Positions 1 to 11,029 are shown, numbered from the stretch's first letter. The stretch: DNA of 64,000 bases from Oleisolibacter albus (GCF_003336875.1 NZ_QGNJ01000008.1:1-64000); one strand, 5' to 3'. Numbers and translations are program-made. The notes: generated by a model from the letters alone, not told the origin.

Positions 1-106
1 CACGTGTTACTCACCCGTGCGCCACTCCCCCGAAGGGGCGTTCGACTTGCATGTGTTAGGCCTGCCGCCAGCGTTCGTTCTGAGCCAGGATCAAACTCTC
101 AGGTTT
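1..106 (-). rRNA. rrs: 16S ribosomal RNA, 5' end (partial)
   Basis: The reverse complement reads the universal 16S start (AGAGTTTGATCCTGGCTCAG), followed by AACGAACGCTGGCGGCAGGC, CTAACACATGCAAGTCGAAC and the GAGTAACACGTG motif. Only about the first 106 nt are in the window; the gene continues off the left edge. The mature 5' end is placed by aligning the bases before GAGTTTGAT with E. coli and could be off by a few nucleotides. The sequence type is alphaproteobacterial. Confidence 0.97.
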
Positions 107-493
107 GATGCGATCACATCTCCAAGGAATACCCCAGAAACGCAATCTCCATGACAGGGATACTTCAACGCTAAACTACATGGGCCAGAGCCAAAGCCCC
201 AACCCGATGCACATGCGCCAGCATCCCCAATCGAACCAACATGGCCCAACCAAAGATCCGCCGCCTGCGCATCCCTTCTCAACACCAACTTCACTTGTCC
301 AAGAACCGGCGACCCCACAAGGAGCCAGCGCACACCACACCAAGGAGCGAACCGATCCATCCGGATCAGCCCTGACCATCCTCAAGGCGGGAGGCGAATT
401 CCGTTTGACAGCACCCCGAACAGCAAAACACGCCAGGGACGCATCCCCGACCGTCGGACCATCCAGCCCATGCCGCCGAAGCACTCGACCCCT

Positions 494-522
494 TATCTAG
501 CCATCCAGCTTACCGCCGTCAA
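494..522 (-). promoter_or_regulatory. candidate rrn promoter, proximal (P3)
   Basis: On the minus strand TTGACG (522-517) is followed after exactly 17 bp by TAGATA (499-494), a near-consensus sigma70-type promoter pointing at the 16S gene. It is the closest of three such promoters, so its leader would be about 390 nt. The sequence after its -10 box differs from that after the other two. Confidence 0.6.
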
Positions 523-586
523 GCCCCGAATTTCGGGATCGCTCCACCGTCGCCGCCGAACGTCGTCCGGCGTGTCGGTGAGCGGC

Positions 587-615
587 TTTCTAATCGCCAC
601 CGCAGACCCTGTCAA
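587..615 (-). promoter_or_regulatory. candidate rrn promoter, middle (P2)
   Basis: On the minus strand a perfect -35 box TTGACA (615-610) is followed by a 17-bp spacer and TAGAAA (592-587). The bases after the -10 (GCCGCTCACCG) are GC-rich, as expected for the discriminator of a stringently controlled rRNA promoter. They almost repeat those at the distal promoter. Confidence 0.7.
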
Positions 616-810
616 CCGCTTTTTTCATCTTTCTTCAGCCAGCCATCCAGCCAACCAAATCCACAAAAGCAACAACAGAACCCGCCAGACCAATCCAGAA
701 TCACCCGGATCACTCCGCACCCTCCAACGTGGAGATCGCTACACCTTGTCCAAAGATCCACCCCAACCGCCAGACCAGATCAACAACCCAGACCAACCGC
801 GGGGAGCGGC

Positions 811-839
811 TATGTAGGCCTTCCCGCCGCCCCTGGCAA
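811..839 (-). promoter_or_regulatory. candidate rrn promoter, distal (P1)
   Basis: On the minus strand TTGCCA (839-834), a 17-bp spacer and TACATA (816-811) form a sigma70-type promoter 224 bp upstream of P2. The following discriminator GCCGCTCCCCG matches that of P2 at 10 of 11 positions. The promoter begins about 45 bp beyond the stop codon of the upstream DUF1489 gene on the same strand. Confidence 0.6.
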
Positions 840-884
840 GAGGTTTTTTACAGAGCGATGACAGTTCGCTCCCCCGGCGCCGGA

Positions 885-1310
885 TCAGGCCAGCCCCAAG
901 GCCCGCAGTTCGGCCAGCAGGTGCTCGGGCAAGGCGCCCCCTCCCCTCCCCTCCCCCAGATCCGCCGGCGCATCCTCTGGCTTGAGATAGCGCCAGCCCT
1001 GGAAGGGGCGTTTGGGCACGGCGTCGGTTTCCACCAGCTCCGGATCCATCAGCATGCGGCAATAGCTGGTGCCGTCACTGTCATCGACCGTATCGAAACC
1101 GATGAAGCGCTGACGGCAGCGGATGAACCCTTTCACCACCCAGTAGATGCAGCCGCCCTGCAGCAGCTCGGCCTGCCGGCTGGGGGGACGCCGGGTATAG
1201 GTGGGAACGACAGGCCGCCCCTGCCAATCGATCTGGTGCTCGGCCCGCCAGGCGCGCATGGCCTCCAGGCTGTCGGCACCAACGGCAAGGCGAAGAAGAT
1301 GGAGGGTCAT
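885..1310 (-). CDS. DUF1489 family protein
   Basis: This 141-aa protein begins MTLHLLRLAVGADSLE and carries the conserved blocks of the alphaproteobacterial DUF1489 family: RQAELLQGGCIYWVVKGFI, RQRFIGF, and a C-terminal LMDPELV ... PFQGWRYL. The family is small, soluble and single-domain; its biochemical role is unknown to me. It covers the expected full length. No strong Shine-Dalgarno sequence precedes the ATG, so the start rests on family resemblance. It lies immediately upstream of the rRNA promoters on the same strand; I see no functional link beyond position. Confidence 0.85.
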   Translation of the reverse strand: MTLHLLRLAVGADSLEAMRAWRAEHQIDWQGRPVVPTYTRRPPSRQAELLQGGCIYWVVKGFIRCRQRFIGFDTVDDSDGTSYCRMLMDPELVETDAVPKRPFQGWRYLKPEDAPADLGEGRGGGALPEHLLAELRALGLA

Positions 1311-1412
1311 GATCAGGCACTGCGCTGCGGAACCGGCCGTCAGGCCTAGCGCCGAGGCACCGCCGCGTCCAGCGTCAAACCGGGCGGCGGCACCGATTAG
1401 GGCCGCGGGGCA

Positions 1413-1754
1413 TCACGCCCCGACGGTGGCGTTGGAGGCCCGGCATTGCTCCTCGAAACCGGTTGACAGGAAGTCAGGCTTCTTGAACAGCCCCTTCAGC
1501 CAGGCCGCCAGCATGCACAGCTCTTCCAGCTTCACCACCTCGTCCAGGGTGCCGCCGGGAAAGGTGATGCTGAAACTCTCGGAAATGGCCTCCAGGACCT
1601 CTTCCACCTGCTCGATGGACAGGCCACAGTCGCTTTCCAGAACGGCCGTGCGGGTCAGGAGCTTCTCGTCGATCCCGTATTCGTCCCGGATCAGCTTCAC
1701 GATCCAACGGAACATGTGCATCCAGTTGGATACGCCTTCGATGGACCGGCTCAC
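1413..1754 (-). CDS. acyl-carrier-like small protein (DUF1493-like)
   Basis: A roughly 113-aa acidic, helical protein. The core ESDCGLSIEQVEEVLEAISE, followed by FSITFPGGTLDEVVKLEEL, resembles helices 2 and 3 of acyl carrier proteins and the DUF1493 family. The usual Asp-Ser-Leu phosphopantetheine attachment motif is not present: the equivalent segment reads DCGLS. It may therefore not be a working carrier, or the Ser may be displaced. I chose a GTG start because GGAG lies 7 nt before it; an ATG 13 codons further in is the alternative. The neighbours are DUF1489 downstream and mvaB upstream. Function is unknown. Confidence 0.6.
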   Translation of the reverse strand: MSRSIEGVSNWMHMFRWIVKLIRDEYGIDEKLLTRTAVLESDCGLSIEQVEEVLEAISESFSITFPGGTLDEVVKLEELCMLAAWLKGLFKKPDFLSTGFEEQCRASNATVGA

Positions 1755-1862
1755 CACCCTGCTCCACGCCGCCGCTGACAAGGGCCGCCGCAGGGGAAGC
1801 CCGGCGCAGACATTCGCATTCTTGCGCAGAAGAGGTAAGCGGTTTTTATGGATAGGTCCGCG

Positions 1863-2759
1863 TCATTGGGAGCGGGCCAGCAGCGCCCGCCCGGCCCGGC
1901 TGCTGTTGGCGCGCCCCAGGAGCGCGCTGATCCAGCCGCCGATGCCGGCCACGGCGTCGAGGTCGACCCCGGTGTCATGACCGAGGCCGGCCAGCATGTA
2001 GAGCACATCCTCGGTGGCCACATTGCCGCTGGCCCCCTTGGCATAGGGGCAGCCGCCGAGTCCGGCCACGGCACTGTCGACGACTCCGACCCCCGCCTCC
2101 AGACAGGCCAGGATATTGGCCAGGGCCTGGCCATAGGTGTCGTGGAAATGCACGGCCAGACGCGAGACCGGCACGTCGCGGGCCACACGCCGGACCATGT
2201 CGGCGGCCTGGCGCGGTGTGCCGACGCCGATGGTGTCGCCCAGGCTGATCTCGTAACAGCCCAGGGCCGCCAGTTCGGCCGCAACCCGGGCCACCGCCCC
2301 CGACTCGACCCGCCCCTCATAGGGGCAGCCGAGGACGCAGGAGACATAGCCGCGGACCTTGACGCCGGCGGCCAGTGCCCGCGACAGCACCGGGCGGAAG
2401 CGCGTCAGACTCTCGGCGATGGAACAGTTGATGTTCTTGCGGCTGAAGCTCTCCGACGCCGCCGCGAACACGGCGATCTCCCCGGCCCCGGCCGCCAGGG
2501 CCGCATCCAGCCCGGTCTCGTTGGGCACCAGCACGGGATAGGCGACACCGGGCCGGCGGCTGATCCCGGCCAGCACCTCCGCCGTTCCCGCCATCTGCGG
2601 CACCCATTTCGGCGAGACGAAGGCCCCGGCCTCGATGCTGGCGAGACCGGTGGCCGACAGACGGTCGATCAGCGCGATCCGCGCCTCCAGCGCCAGGGGC
2701 GCCGGCTCATTCTGCAACCCGTCGCGCGGGCCGACCTCCACGATACGCACCGCCGTCAT
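1863..2759 (-). CDS. mvaB: hydroxymethylglutaryl-CoA lyase (LiuE)
   Basis: This 298-aa TIM-barrel enzyme of the DRE-TIM family cleaves (S)-HMG-CoA into acetyl-CoA and acetoacetate, the last step of leucine breakdown. Visible motifs are VGPRDGLQNE at residues 9-18 (the catalytic Arg12-Asp13), the metal-binding FHDTYG, and the HMG-lyase signature GLGGCPYAKGASGN with its active Cys at 237. Length is typical of bacterial MvaB/LiuE. GGGAGGAAACA precedes the ATG. It lies downstream of the carboxylase alpha subunit with one methyltransferase gene between, and is the last member of the dispersed liu set. Confidence 0.95.
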   Translation of the reverse strand: MTAVRIVEVGPRDGLQNEPAPLALEARIALIDRLSATGLASIEAGAFVSPKWVPQMAGTAEVLAGISRRPGVAYPVLVPNETGLDAALAAGAGEIAVFAAASESFSRKNINCSIAESLTRFRPVLSRALAAGVKVRGYVSCVLGCPYEGRVESGAVARVAAELAALGCYEISLGDTIGVGTPRQAADMVRRVARDVPVSRLAVHFHDTYGQALANILACLEAGVGVVDSAVAGLGGCPYAKGASGNVATEDVLYMLAGLGHDTGVDLDAVAGIGGWISALLGRANSSRAGRALLARSQ

Positions 2760-2846
2760 TGTTTCCTCCCTGTGCCCGGCGCCTGTCCGCAGTCTGCCAC
2801 GGAAGGTCCCGGCCCGATGCCTGCACGCGCGCCCCCGGTCCGCCGG

Positions 2847-3457
2847 TCAGCCCGGCTTGCGCGCCACCAGCTGAATCACCGCGCTCATGCCGCGGTGCCC
2901 GCTGCCCTCCTCGATCCAGGCCTCCCCTTCCAACAATTCGATCCGCTGGAGACCGGCGAAGTCGGCCGATAGCAGGTCGGCAGTGTAGGTCAGCGCCCGG
3001 TCCGGCGGCCCTCCGGTGCCGCGCCCGATCTGATCCGGCCGGTAGGCCTGCAACAGCAGCAAGCCGCCGGGTTTCAGCGCCCGCACCAGATGCCGGTGCA
3101 GCAGCTGCCGCTGCGGCTCCGGCAGATGCAGGAAGATCGACACGGCCAGATCGAACGCGGCCTCCGGCCAGTCCCAGGCGAACAGGTCGGCATGCTCGGC
3201 CCGCAGGTCCACACCGCGCTGCCGGGCCAGAGCCCGCGCCTTCTCCACCCCGACCGCCGCCCCGTCGACCGTTGTCACCGCCAGGCCGGACTCGGCCAGG
3301 AACACCCCGTTCCGCCCCTCGCCATCGGCCACCGACAGGGCAGCCCCCGTGGCGGGAAACCGCCAGGCCTGACCGCGCAGGAAGGCGTTAGGCTCGGTGC
3401 CGTAGAGATAGCCGGGCTGGCTGTAGCGCTCGTCCCAGAACCTGTCCGCGCTGCTGG

Positions 3458-3461
<4 letters not shown>
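2847..3461 (-). CDS. class I SAM-dependent methyltransferase
   Basis: A 204-aa protein opening with FWDERYSQPGYLYGTEPNAFL, then a SAM-binding motif I variant SVADGEGRNGVFLAE, an acidic residue after strand 2 (TTVDGA) and FDLAVSIFLHLP as motif IV. This pattern fits the small TehB/thiopurine-methyltransferase-like group; the substrate cannot be read from sequence. Its ATG overlaps the stop codon of the upstream methylcrotonyl-CoA carboxylase alpha gene by 4 nt, so the two are translationally coupled. It sits between liuD and liuE, an unusual insertion in that pathway. Confidence 0.85.
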
Positions 3462-5458
<1,997 letters not shown>

Positions 5459-5487
5459 CCTTCCTCCCTCATCGGCCCCGTTCTTGT

Positions 5488-7206
5488 TCAGGCCGTCTTG
5501 TTGCCGGTTCCCGGCTTGCTGGTGGTAGCGGATTCCCGATAGCGCGTCACCAGTTCTTCGACGGCCACCGACGGCACGCCCAGCGCCTCCAGGGCACCCC
5601 GGGCCAGGGTCACACTGCTTTCAAAGGTTTCGGGCACCACACCCGCCACGCCCATCTGTTCCAGGATGGTGGCATGGGCGCGGTCGCGGGAGCGGGCGAA
5701 GACCCGCAGCTCCGGCCAGTGACGGCGGATGGCCGCCACCGTGCGCTCGGCGGCCGCCGGCTGGTCCAGGGTGACGATGACGGCCGACGCCTTGTCGATG
5801 CAGAGATGGCGCAGCACATCCGGACGGCTGCCATCACCGAAATGCAGCGGCAGACCGTCGGCCCGCATCTGCCGCACCAGCTCCGGATTGGTGTCCAGGG
5901 CGACGAACGGCACCTGCTGGCCGGCCAGCAGCTGGGCCACGGTCCGCCCGACGCGGCCGAAGCCGCAGACGATGACATGACCGGACAGCTGCTCCCCCTC
6001 GCGCGCCCCCTCCTCACTGTCCGCGGGCGCCGGCAGCAGCTTGACCAGACGGTCCGCGATCCCGGGCAGGAACGGCGTCACCATGATCGACAGGCCGACG
6101 ACGGCGAACATCATCTGGGACAGGTCCGGCGTCAGCAGGCGCAGGCCCAGAGCCGTACTGATGACGACAAAGGCGAATTCCCCTCCCTCGCCCAGCAGCA
6201 GCCCCGTGCGCAGCGCCACGGCGCTGGTCGCGCCCAAGGCACGGGCAAGGATGGCGGCGACGGAGGCCTTGACCAGGATCAGGCCGACCACGCACAGCAG
6301 GATCCAGCCGAGCTGGCCGGCGATGGCGTGCAGGTCGATGCCCAGACCGACGGTCAGGAAGAACAGGCCCAGCAGCAACCCCTTGAAGGGCTGGATGTCG
6401 GATTCGACCTGATGCCGGAATTCCGTTCCGGCAAGAACAAGACCGGCCAGGAAGGCGCCCAGGGCGGCGGACAGCCCCGCCAGATTGGTGGCCCAGCCGG
6501 TACCCAGCACGATCAGCAGGGCCGTCGCCGTGAACAACTCGGCGCTGCGCGTCAGCGCCACCTGCCGCAGCAGCGGCTCCAGCGTGAAGCGCCCGATCAG
6601 CAGGATCAGGACCACGGCAAGACCGGCCTTGCCCACCGCCAGGGCCAGGGTGATGCCGATCGACTGGTCGCCGGGGGAGGCCAGAACCTCGACCAGCAAC
6701 AGGATGGGCACCACGGCCAGATCCTGAAGCAGCAGGACAGCGAAAGTCAGGCGTCCGGCAGGCGATGCCACCTCGCCCCGCTCGACCAGCAGCTGAACCA
6801 CGACGGCGGTGGAGGACAGGGCCAGACAGGCGCCGAGGACGATGGCCGCCGCCGGCGGCACGCCGGCCAGCAGAGCGATGCCGCCGATGGCAAACCCGCT
6901 GAGCAAGACCTGTCCCGTCCCCAGCCCGAACACCCAGCGACGCATGGCCGTCAGGCGCTCCACCGAGAGCTCAAGGCCGATGAGGAACAGCAGAAACACC
7001 ACACCGAGTTCGGCGAAGGCCCTGACATCCTCCACATTGGCAACCAGCTCAAGGCCGGATGGCCCGATCACCAGACCGGCGGCGAGATATCCCAGGACGG
7101 GACTGAGTCGCAACCGGTAGAGGACCAGGATGGCCAGCACCCCCGTGGTCAGGAACAGCAAAGCCTCCTGAACAAAGGGCAGTGTGGCGTGATGGACATC
7201 CGGCAT
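5488..7206 (-). CDS. CPA2-family monovalent cation:proton antiporter with TrkA-N domain (Kef-like)
   Basis: A 572-aa inner-membrane transporter. An N-terminal Na+/H+-exchanger domain of about 12 hydrophobic segments includes LSPVLGYLAAGLVIGPSG near residue 34. A cytoplasmic TrkA-N domain starts near residue 410 with VIVCGFGRVGR, a Rossmann NAD/NADH-binding glycine motif. The architecture matches KefB/KefC and related K+/H+ antiporters. I started at the ATG preceded by GGAGAGG; longer in-frame readings lack an SD and would add an unlikely hydrophilic leader. It interrupts the liu gene set, with no evident role in leucine catabolism. Confidence 0.9.
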   Translation of the reverse strand: MPDVHHATLPFVQEALLFLTTGVLAILVLYRLRLSPVLGYLAAGLVIGPSGLELVANVEDVRAFAELGVVFLLFLIGLELSVERLTAMRRWVFGLGTGQVLLSGFAIGGIALLAGVPPAAAIVLGACLALSSTAVVVQLLVERGEVASPAGRLTFAVLLLQDLAVVPILLLVEVLASPGDQSIGITLALAVGKAGLAVVLILLIGRFTLEPLLRQVALTRSAELFTATALLIVLGTGWATNLAGLSAALGAFLAGLVLAGTEFRHQVESDIQPFKGLLLGLFFLTVGLGIDLHAIAGQLGWILLCVVGLILVKASVAAILARALGATSAVALRTGLLLGEGGEFAFVVISTALGLRLLTPDLSQMMFAVVGLSIMVTPFLPGIADRLVKLLPAPADSEEGAREGEQLSGHVIVCGFGRVGRTVAQLLAGQQVPFVALDTNPELVRQMRADGLPLHFGDGSRPDVLRHLCIDKASAVIVTLDQPAAAERTVAAIRRHWPELRVFARSRDRAHATILEQMGVAGVVPETFESSVTLARGALEALGVPSVAVEELVTRYRESATTSKPGTGNKTA

Positions 7207-7271
7207 CGCTATCCTCTCCGGCGGGCCTGCATTTTTGGCCGGGAGGGTAGAGCATTCCGGACGCCGGGCGA

Positions 7272-7302
7272 GAAAAAAAGGGGCGCTGATCGCCAGCGCC
7301 CC
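7272..7302 (-). terminator. rho-independent terminator of the chemoreceptor gene
   Basis: GGGGCGCTG (7280-7288) pairs perfectly with CAGCGCCCC (7294-7302) around a 5-nt loop. On the minus strand the hairpin is followed by seven U residues (7279-7273). It lies between the stop codon of the chemoreceptor (7326) and the start of the antiporter gene (7206), so the two are probably not co-transcribed. Confidence 0.85.
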
Positions 7303-7325
7303 CACAATTCGGCGGAACCGTCCGC

Positions 7326-9014
7326 TCAGGCGGAGCGGATACCCTTCAGGAAACCTTCCACCTCGCGGCGCAGCAGATCGCTCTGTCCGGCCAGTTCCGA
7401 GGCGGAGCGGAGCACGTCACCCGCAGCCTCGCCGGTCCGCGTGGCGGCTCCGCTGACCAGGGAGACATTGCGGCTGACCATCTGGGTGCCTTCGGCCGCC
7501 TGCTGCACGCTGCGCGTGATCTCGGAGGTCGTCGCATTCTGCTCCTCAATGGCGGCAGCGATGGCAGCGGACACCTCACTGATGGAACCGATGGTCTGGC
7601 CGATGGTCTGCATCGCTTCGACCGTGCCATGCGTCGCCGTCTGGATGCTGCCGATCTGCTGCGAAATCTCCTCCGTGGCCTTGGCGGTCTGCGTGGCCAG
7701 AGCCTTGACCTCGCCGGCCACCACGGCGAAGCCCTTGCCGGCCTCGCCGGCACGGGCCGCCTCGATGGTGGCGTTCAGCGCCAGCAGGTTGGTCTGGCTG
7801 GCGATGGAGTTGATCAGTTGCACCACGGTGCCGATGCGCTGCACCGCCTCGCTGAGACCGGACACGGTGTTGCCGGTTTCCCGCGCCTGGGCCACGGCCT
7901 CGGTGGCGATGCGGGTATTGTGCGCCACCTGGCGGCTGATCTCCTGGATGGAGGCCGCCATTTCCTCGGTGGCGGCGGCCACGGTCTGGACATTGGCCGA
8001 GGTCTGTTCCGCCGCCGAGGCGGACGCCATGGCCTGGTCATTGGTCTGTTCGGCCAGCGAGGCCATGTCCTGCGCCGTTGCCCCCATGGTTTCCGCCGCC
8101 TGGGCGACAGCCCCCAGCACACCGGTCGCCGTGCTGTCGAACGTTTCCAGCAGCTTTTCCAGGGTGGCGGCCCGGCGCTCCTTCTCGGCCTGCTCGGCGG
8201 CCTGCTGGGCGCTGAGGCGGTTGGCCTCCTCCAGCCCGGCCCGGAAGATCTCGATCGAGCGCGCCATCTCGCCGATCTCGTCATGCTTATCCTGTCCCGG
8301 GACGGTGACCGCCAGATTGCCCCGTGCCATCTCCCCGGTGCAGAGAGTGATCCGGCGGACAGGACCGGCAATTTCCCGCGCAGACACCAGGCTCGACAGA
8401 GCGACACCACCGGCAACACCGCCCAGAACGATCAGGGCGATGGTCCAGAGGCCCCCCTTGTAGGCGGCATGCACGGCCTGGGCACCCTCAGCAACATCCC
8501 TGGCATTGTTGGCGGCCAGCTTTTCGATGGCGGCGTTCAGGGCTTTGCGCGAGGCCCGGTTGGCATCGTTGTCGCCGAAGACACGGGCCGCCGGGCCACC
8601 CTCTTCGATGCCCAGACGGACGGTTTCCACCCGCTTCACCCGGAAGGCGGCCACCTGCTCCAGCGCCGCCTTCATATCGTCCTGTTCGGAAGCGGGGGTC
8701 ATCTGCTTCCACCGCGCCATCAACTCATCCAGCTTGTCGAGATTGGCCAGCAGCGGCTTGCCGAATTTCTCGGCGTCGGCCTTCTCCTTCGCCATGTAGA
8801 CGCCGCGGGAATCCATGACCACGGCCATGATCAGCGTGTTGACCTGCTCACCGATGCGGGCGCGCTCGGCGGCATTCTGGATGATGGCGACCTCCGTGTT
8901 GAACGCCCGAAGCTGGATCGCGGAGACAACGCCGACGACCACCGCCACCAGGGCCAGAAGCGCCACAACAGCGTAGATCTTGCCCGTGATCTTCAACTTC
9001 GAAACGAGAATCAT
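7326..9014 (-). CDS. methyl-accepting chemotaxis protein
   Basis: A 562-aa chemoreceptor. A first membrane helix lies at about residues 12-32. A periplasmic four-helix-bundle-like sensor (about 33-185) is followed by a second helix ([20 protein letters not shown]), a HAMP region beginning [11 protein letters not shown], and the cytoplasmic signalling hairpin. The hairpin tip is the conserved [33 protein letters not shown]. It relays ligand signals to CheA/CheW; the ligand is unknown. No C-terminal CheR-binding pentapeptide is visible. The ATG follows GGGAGAG; longer readings are hydrophilic leaders. A strong terminator follows. No che genes are nearby. Confidence 0.93.
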   Translation of the reverse strand: MILVSKLKITGKIYAVVALLALVAVVVGVVSAIQLRAFNTEVAIIQNAAERARIGEQVNTLIMAVVMDSRGVYMAKEKADAEKFGKPLLANLDKLDELMARWKQMTPASEQDDMKAALEQVAAFRVKRVETVRLGIEEGGPAARVFGDNDANRASRKALNAAIEKLAANNARDVAEGAQAVHAAYKGGLWTIALIVLGGVAGGVALSSLVSAREIAGPVRRITLCTGEMARGNLAVTVPGQDKHDEIGEMARSIEIFRAGLEEANRLSAQQAAEQAEKERRAATLEKLLETFDSTATGVLGAVAQAAETMGATAQDMASLAEQTNDQAMASASAAEQTSANVQTVAAATEEMAASIQEISRQVAHNTRIATEAVAQARETGNTVSGLSEAVQRIGTVVQLINSIASQTNLLALNATIEAARAGEAGKGFAVVAGEVKALATQTAKATEEISQQIGSIQTATHGTVEAMQTIGQTIGSISEVSAAIAAAIEEQNATTSEITRSVQQAAEGTQMVSRNVSLVSGAATRTGEAAGDVLRSASELAGQSDLLRREVEGFLKGIRSA

Positions 9015-9332
9015 TTTTCTCTCCCTGGGACATATGCCCGACAACCTGTACCCGTCACCTAACCCCATGGAACGCAATCAACAATCTATCCGTCGGTTCA
9101 CAATCGTTCTGATAGGGCAGCTAAGCCGCTGATTCTAAGGACAACTATCCCTTTGCTCGGCGCTTCTGCCGAGACACAGTTTTAATGATCCCACAGCACA
9201 CATAAAGATGCCGTCAGACCGGCAGACGCGGGCGCACGGTGCGCGCAGGCGCGGGAACCCACGTGGATGCGGGAACCGCCCGATCCGGGATGGTTCAAAG
9301 CCAGGACAAGCGTCCGGCCCCCTCCGGGTGCA
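9015..9332. other. intergenic region between liuC and chemoreceptor gene
   Basis: These 318 bp lie upstream of the chemoreceptor and downstream of liuC, both on the minus strand. I see no gene. CTCGGC-GCTTCT-GCCGAG at 9157-9174 forms a short perfect hairpin but no U-run follows on either strand. No clear flagellar-type (sigma28) promoter is visible for the chemoreceptor. Confidence 0.5.
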
Positions 9333-10118
9333 TCAGAGCTGCCAGGAAGGCCGGCGTCGCTCCAGGAAGCTGGCAATGCCTTCGCGCCCTTCGGCACTGG
9401 CGCGGGCATCGGCGATCCGCTCCGCCGTATCGGCCACCAGCGCGTCGTCCATGGGACGGAAGGCGATGGCGGCGATCAGCGCCTTGGCCGCGGCCTGGGC
9501 CCGCGGTCCGCCCGCCAACAGACTGTCGGTCAGCACCGCCGCCGTCTGCTCCAGCCGGTCCGGCGGCACCAGCGCCTGCACCAGCCCCAGCCGGTGCGCC
9601 TCCGCCGCATCGAACCGTTCCCCGGTCAGGAAATAGCGGCGGCAGGCGCGCGGCCCGATGGCGGCGGCGACATAGGGACCGATAGTGGCCGGGATCAGGC
9701 CCAGCCGCACCTCCGTCAGCCCGAACAACGCCGTCTCGGCGGCGATGGCGATGTCGCAGGCGGCGACCAGCCCGCAGCCCCCGGCCAGCGCCGGCCCCTG
9801 GACGACGGCCAGCGTGGGCTTCGGCATCTCGTTCAATGTGCGCAGCATGGTGGCCAGCGCCAGGGCGTCCTCCCGGTTCTCCTCCCGCCCGAACCCGGCC
9901 ATGCGCTGCATCCAGGACAGATCGGCGCCGGCACTGAAGCTGGCGCCGGCGCCGCGCAGCTGCACCAGCCGAACGGACCGGTCCGCGCCCAGGTCGCGGA
10001 AGATCTCCGTCAGGCGGGCAATGACCGCGTCATTGAAGGCGTTGTGGACGGTCGGCCGGTTCAGGGTCACGCAGGCGACACCGCGGGCGTCTGTGCTGAT
10101 CCGCACGCTCTCACTCAT
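9333..10118 (-). CDS. liuC: methylglutaconyl-CoA hydratase, enoyl-CoA hydratase family (LiuC)
   Basis: A 261-aa crotonase-fold enzyme with the oxyanion-hole segments GAGASFSAGADLSWM and VVQGPALAGGCGLVAACD, and the downstream ETALFGLTEVRLGLIPA. The ADLSWM segment after the first oxyanion motif is typical of the methylglutaconyl-CoA hydratase subgroup, which hydrates 3-methylglutaconyl-CoA to HMG-CoA. The other leucine-degradation enzymes nearby support this over generic fatty-acid beta-oxidation. GGGGGAGGG precedes the ATG. The gene is transcribed divergently from the membrane-protein gene at 10257. Confidence 0.88.
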   Translation of the reverse strand: MSESVRISTDARGVACVTLNRPTVHNAFNDAVIARLTEIFRDLGADRSVRLVQLRGAGASFSAGADLSWMQRMAGFGREENREDALALATMLRTLNEMPKPTLAVVQGPALAGGCGLVAACDIAIAAETALFGLTEVRLGLIPATIGPYVAAAIGPRACRRYFLTGERFDAAEAHRLGLVQALVPPDRLEQTAAVLTDSLLAGGPRAQAAAKALIAAIAFRPMDDALVADTAERIADARASAEGREGIASFLERRRPSWQL

Positions 10119-10256
10119 GGACCCTCCCCCGGGCTTCGGCCCGATCTTCTGATATTGCCCTTGCTATAGCCGGCCCGGCGGGCGGCGGGAACCCGCCTTG
10201 TGCCCGCGGGTTGATGCTGCGTCTGGAAACCAAGCCGTATCGGGATACCCGCTGCC

Positions 10257-10988
10257 ATGATCTCGACCCGCACCCATGGTTGGCTCGACTATGCCTCCGC
10301 CGCACTGCTCTATGGCCTGCCCCGGGCCATGGGCTGGCACGGCCGCCCCCGCCATCTCATGGATGCGGCGGCGGCCGGAACCCTGGCCTATGCCCACCTG
10401 ACCGATTACGAGCGCGGCGCCTATCCGCTGCTGCCCATGGGCGCCCATCTGGCCCTGGATGCGCTGGAGGGAGCCGCCTTCCTGTCCGCCGCCTGGATGC
10501 TGGATGAGGAACCGGCCCCGGTGCGGGCCGCCCTGGCGGGGTACGGCCTTTTCGCCTTGTCCGCGGCGCTGCTGACCGACCATCATGCATCCGGACATCC
10601 CGGAGAGGATGCGGTCCGGACCGGCGGGGGCTTCCGCACCCGTTCCGGCGCCTGGATCATGGAAGACGAGGAAGAGGAGGACACGACCATGCATCTCGAC
10701 CCCCTGACCCGCGGCGGCCAGCCGGAAGGCCGCCCCCGGGTGGCGGAAAGCGAATGGCGCCAGGCCGCCCGCGGCGCCGCCAGACAGCGGCGCACCGCCG
10801 ACGCCGCCAAGGCCGCCGGCACCGGCAGCGATGCGGGAGCCGGCGACCTGCGCGGACGGGAATGGCAGCGCGCACGCCCCGACGCCGCCACGGCCCAGAA
10901 GGCGGCCGCCGGCCGCAACACCCACCAGGACGGCGACACCGTCGGCATCGATGCCCGCCGCGGCTACATGGCCGGCGCCGGAATCTGA
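10257..10988 (+). CDS. SPW-repeat-like membrane protein with long hydrophilic tail
   Basis: A 243-aa protein in two halves. Residues 1-115 begin MISTRTHGWLDYASAALLYGLP and hold about four hydrophobic segments, including LAYAHLTDYERGAYPLLPMGAHLALDAL. This resembles SPW-repeat family membrane proteins in layout. Residues about 125-243 are hydrophilic, Ala/Gly/Arg-rich and charged, opening with MEDEEEEDTT. An ATG at 10690 is preceded by GAGGAGG, so the tail could also be made separately, although that purine run may simply encode the Glu stretch. Codon usage matches the neighbours. It is the only plus-strand gene between 885 and 19851. Function is unknown. Confidence 0.65.
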   Translation: MISTRTHGWLDYASAALLYGLPRAMGWHGRPRHLMDAAAAGTLAYAHLTDYERGAYPLLPMGAHLALDALEGAAFLSAAWMLDEEPAPVRAALAGYGLFALSAALLTDHHASGHPGEDAVRTGGGFRTRSGAWIMEDEEEEDTTMHLDPLTRGGQPEGRPRVAESEWRQAARGAARQRRTADAAKAAGTGSDAGAGDLRGREWQRARPDAATAQKAAAGRNTHQDGDTVGIDARRGYMAGAGI

Positions 10989-11029
10989 GCCCGTCAGGGC
11001 CGGCCGGGACCGCACGGCACGGCCGGCCC

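Larger units (their letters stand above)
107..884 (-). other. rRNA operon leader and upstream promoter region
   Basis: This 778-bp stretch contains no convincing protein gene; the short ORFs in it have no recognisable content. It is less GC-rich than the flanking genes and holds three candidate promoters aimed at the 16S gene, annotated separately. About 390 nt of transcribed leader lie between the most proximal promoter and the 16S start. A CCAAAGATCC word occurs at about 250 and about 749. Its complement loosely resembles a boxA antitermination core, but I cannot assign boxA with confidence. Confidence 0.6.

Noticed and set aside
105-500. Short ORFs in the rRNA leader
   Set aside because: No family resemblance, no SD, and they lie in the transcribed leader downstream of the rRNA promoters on the other strand.
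9157-9174. CTCGGC-GCTTCT-GCCGAG hairpin as a terminator of liuC
   Set aside because: No U-run follows on either strand, and it lies about 160 bp beyond the liuC stop.
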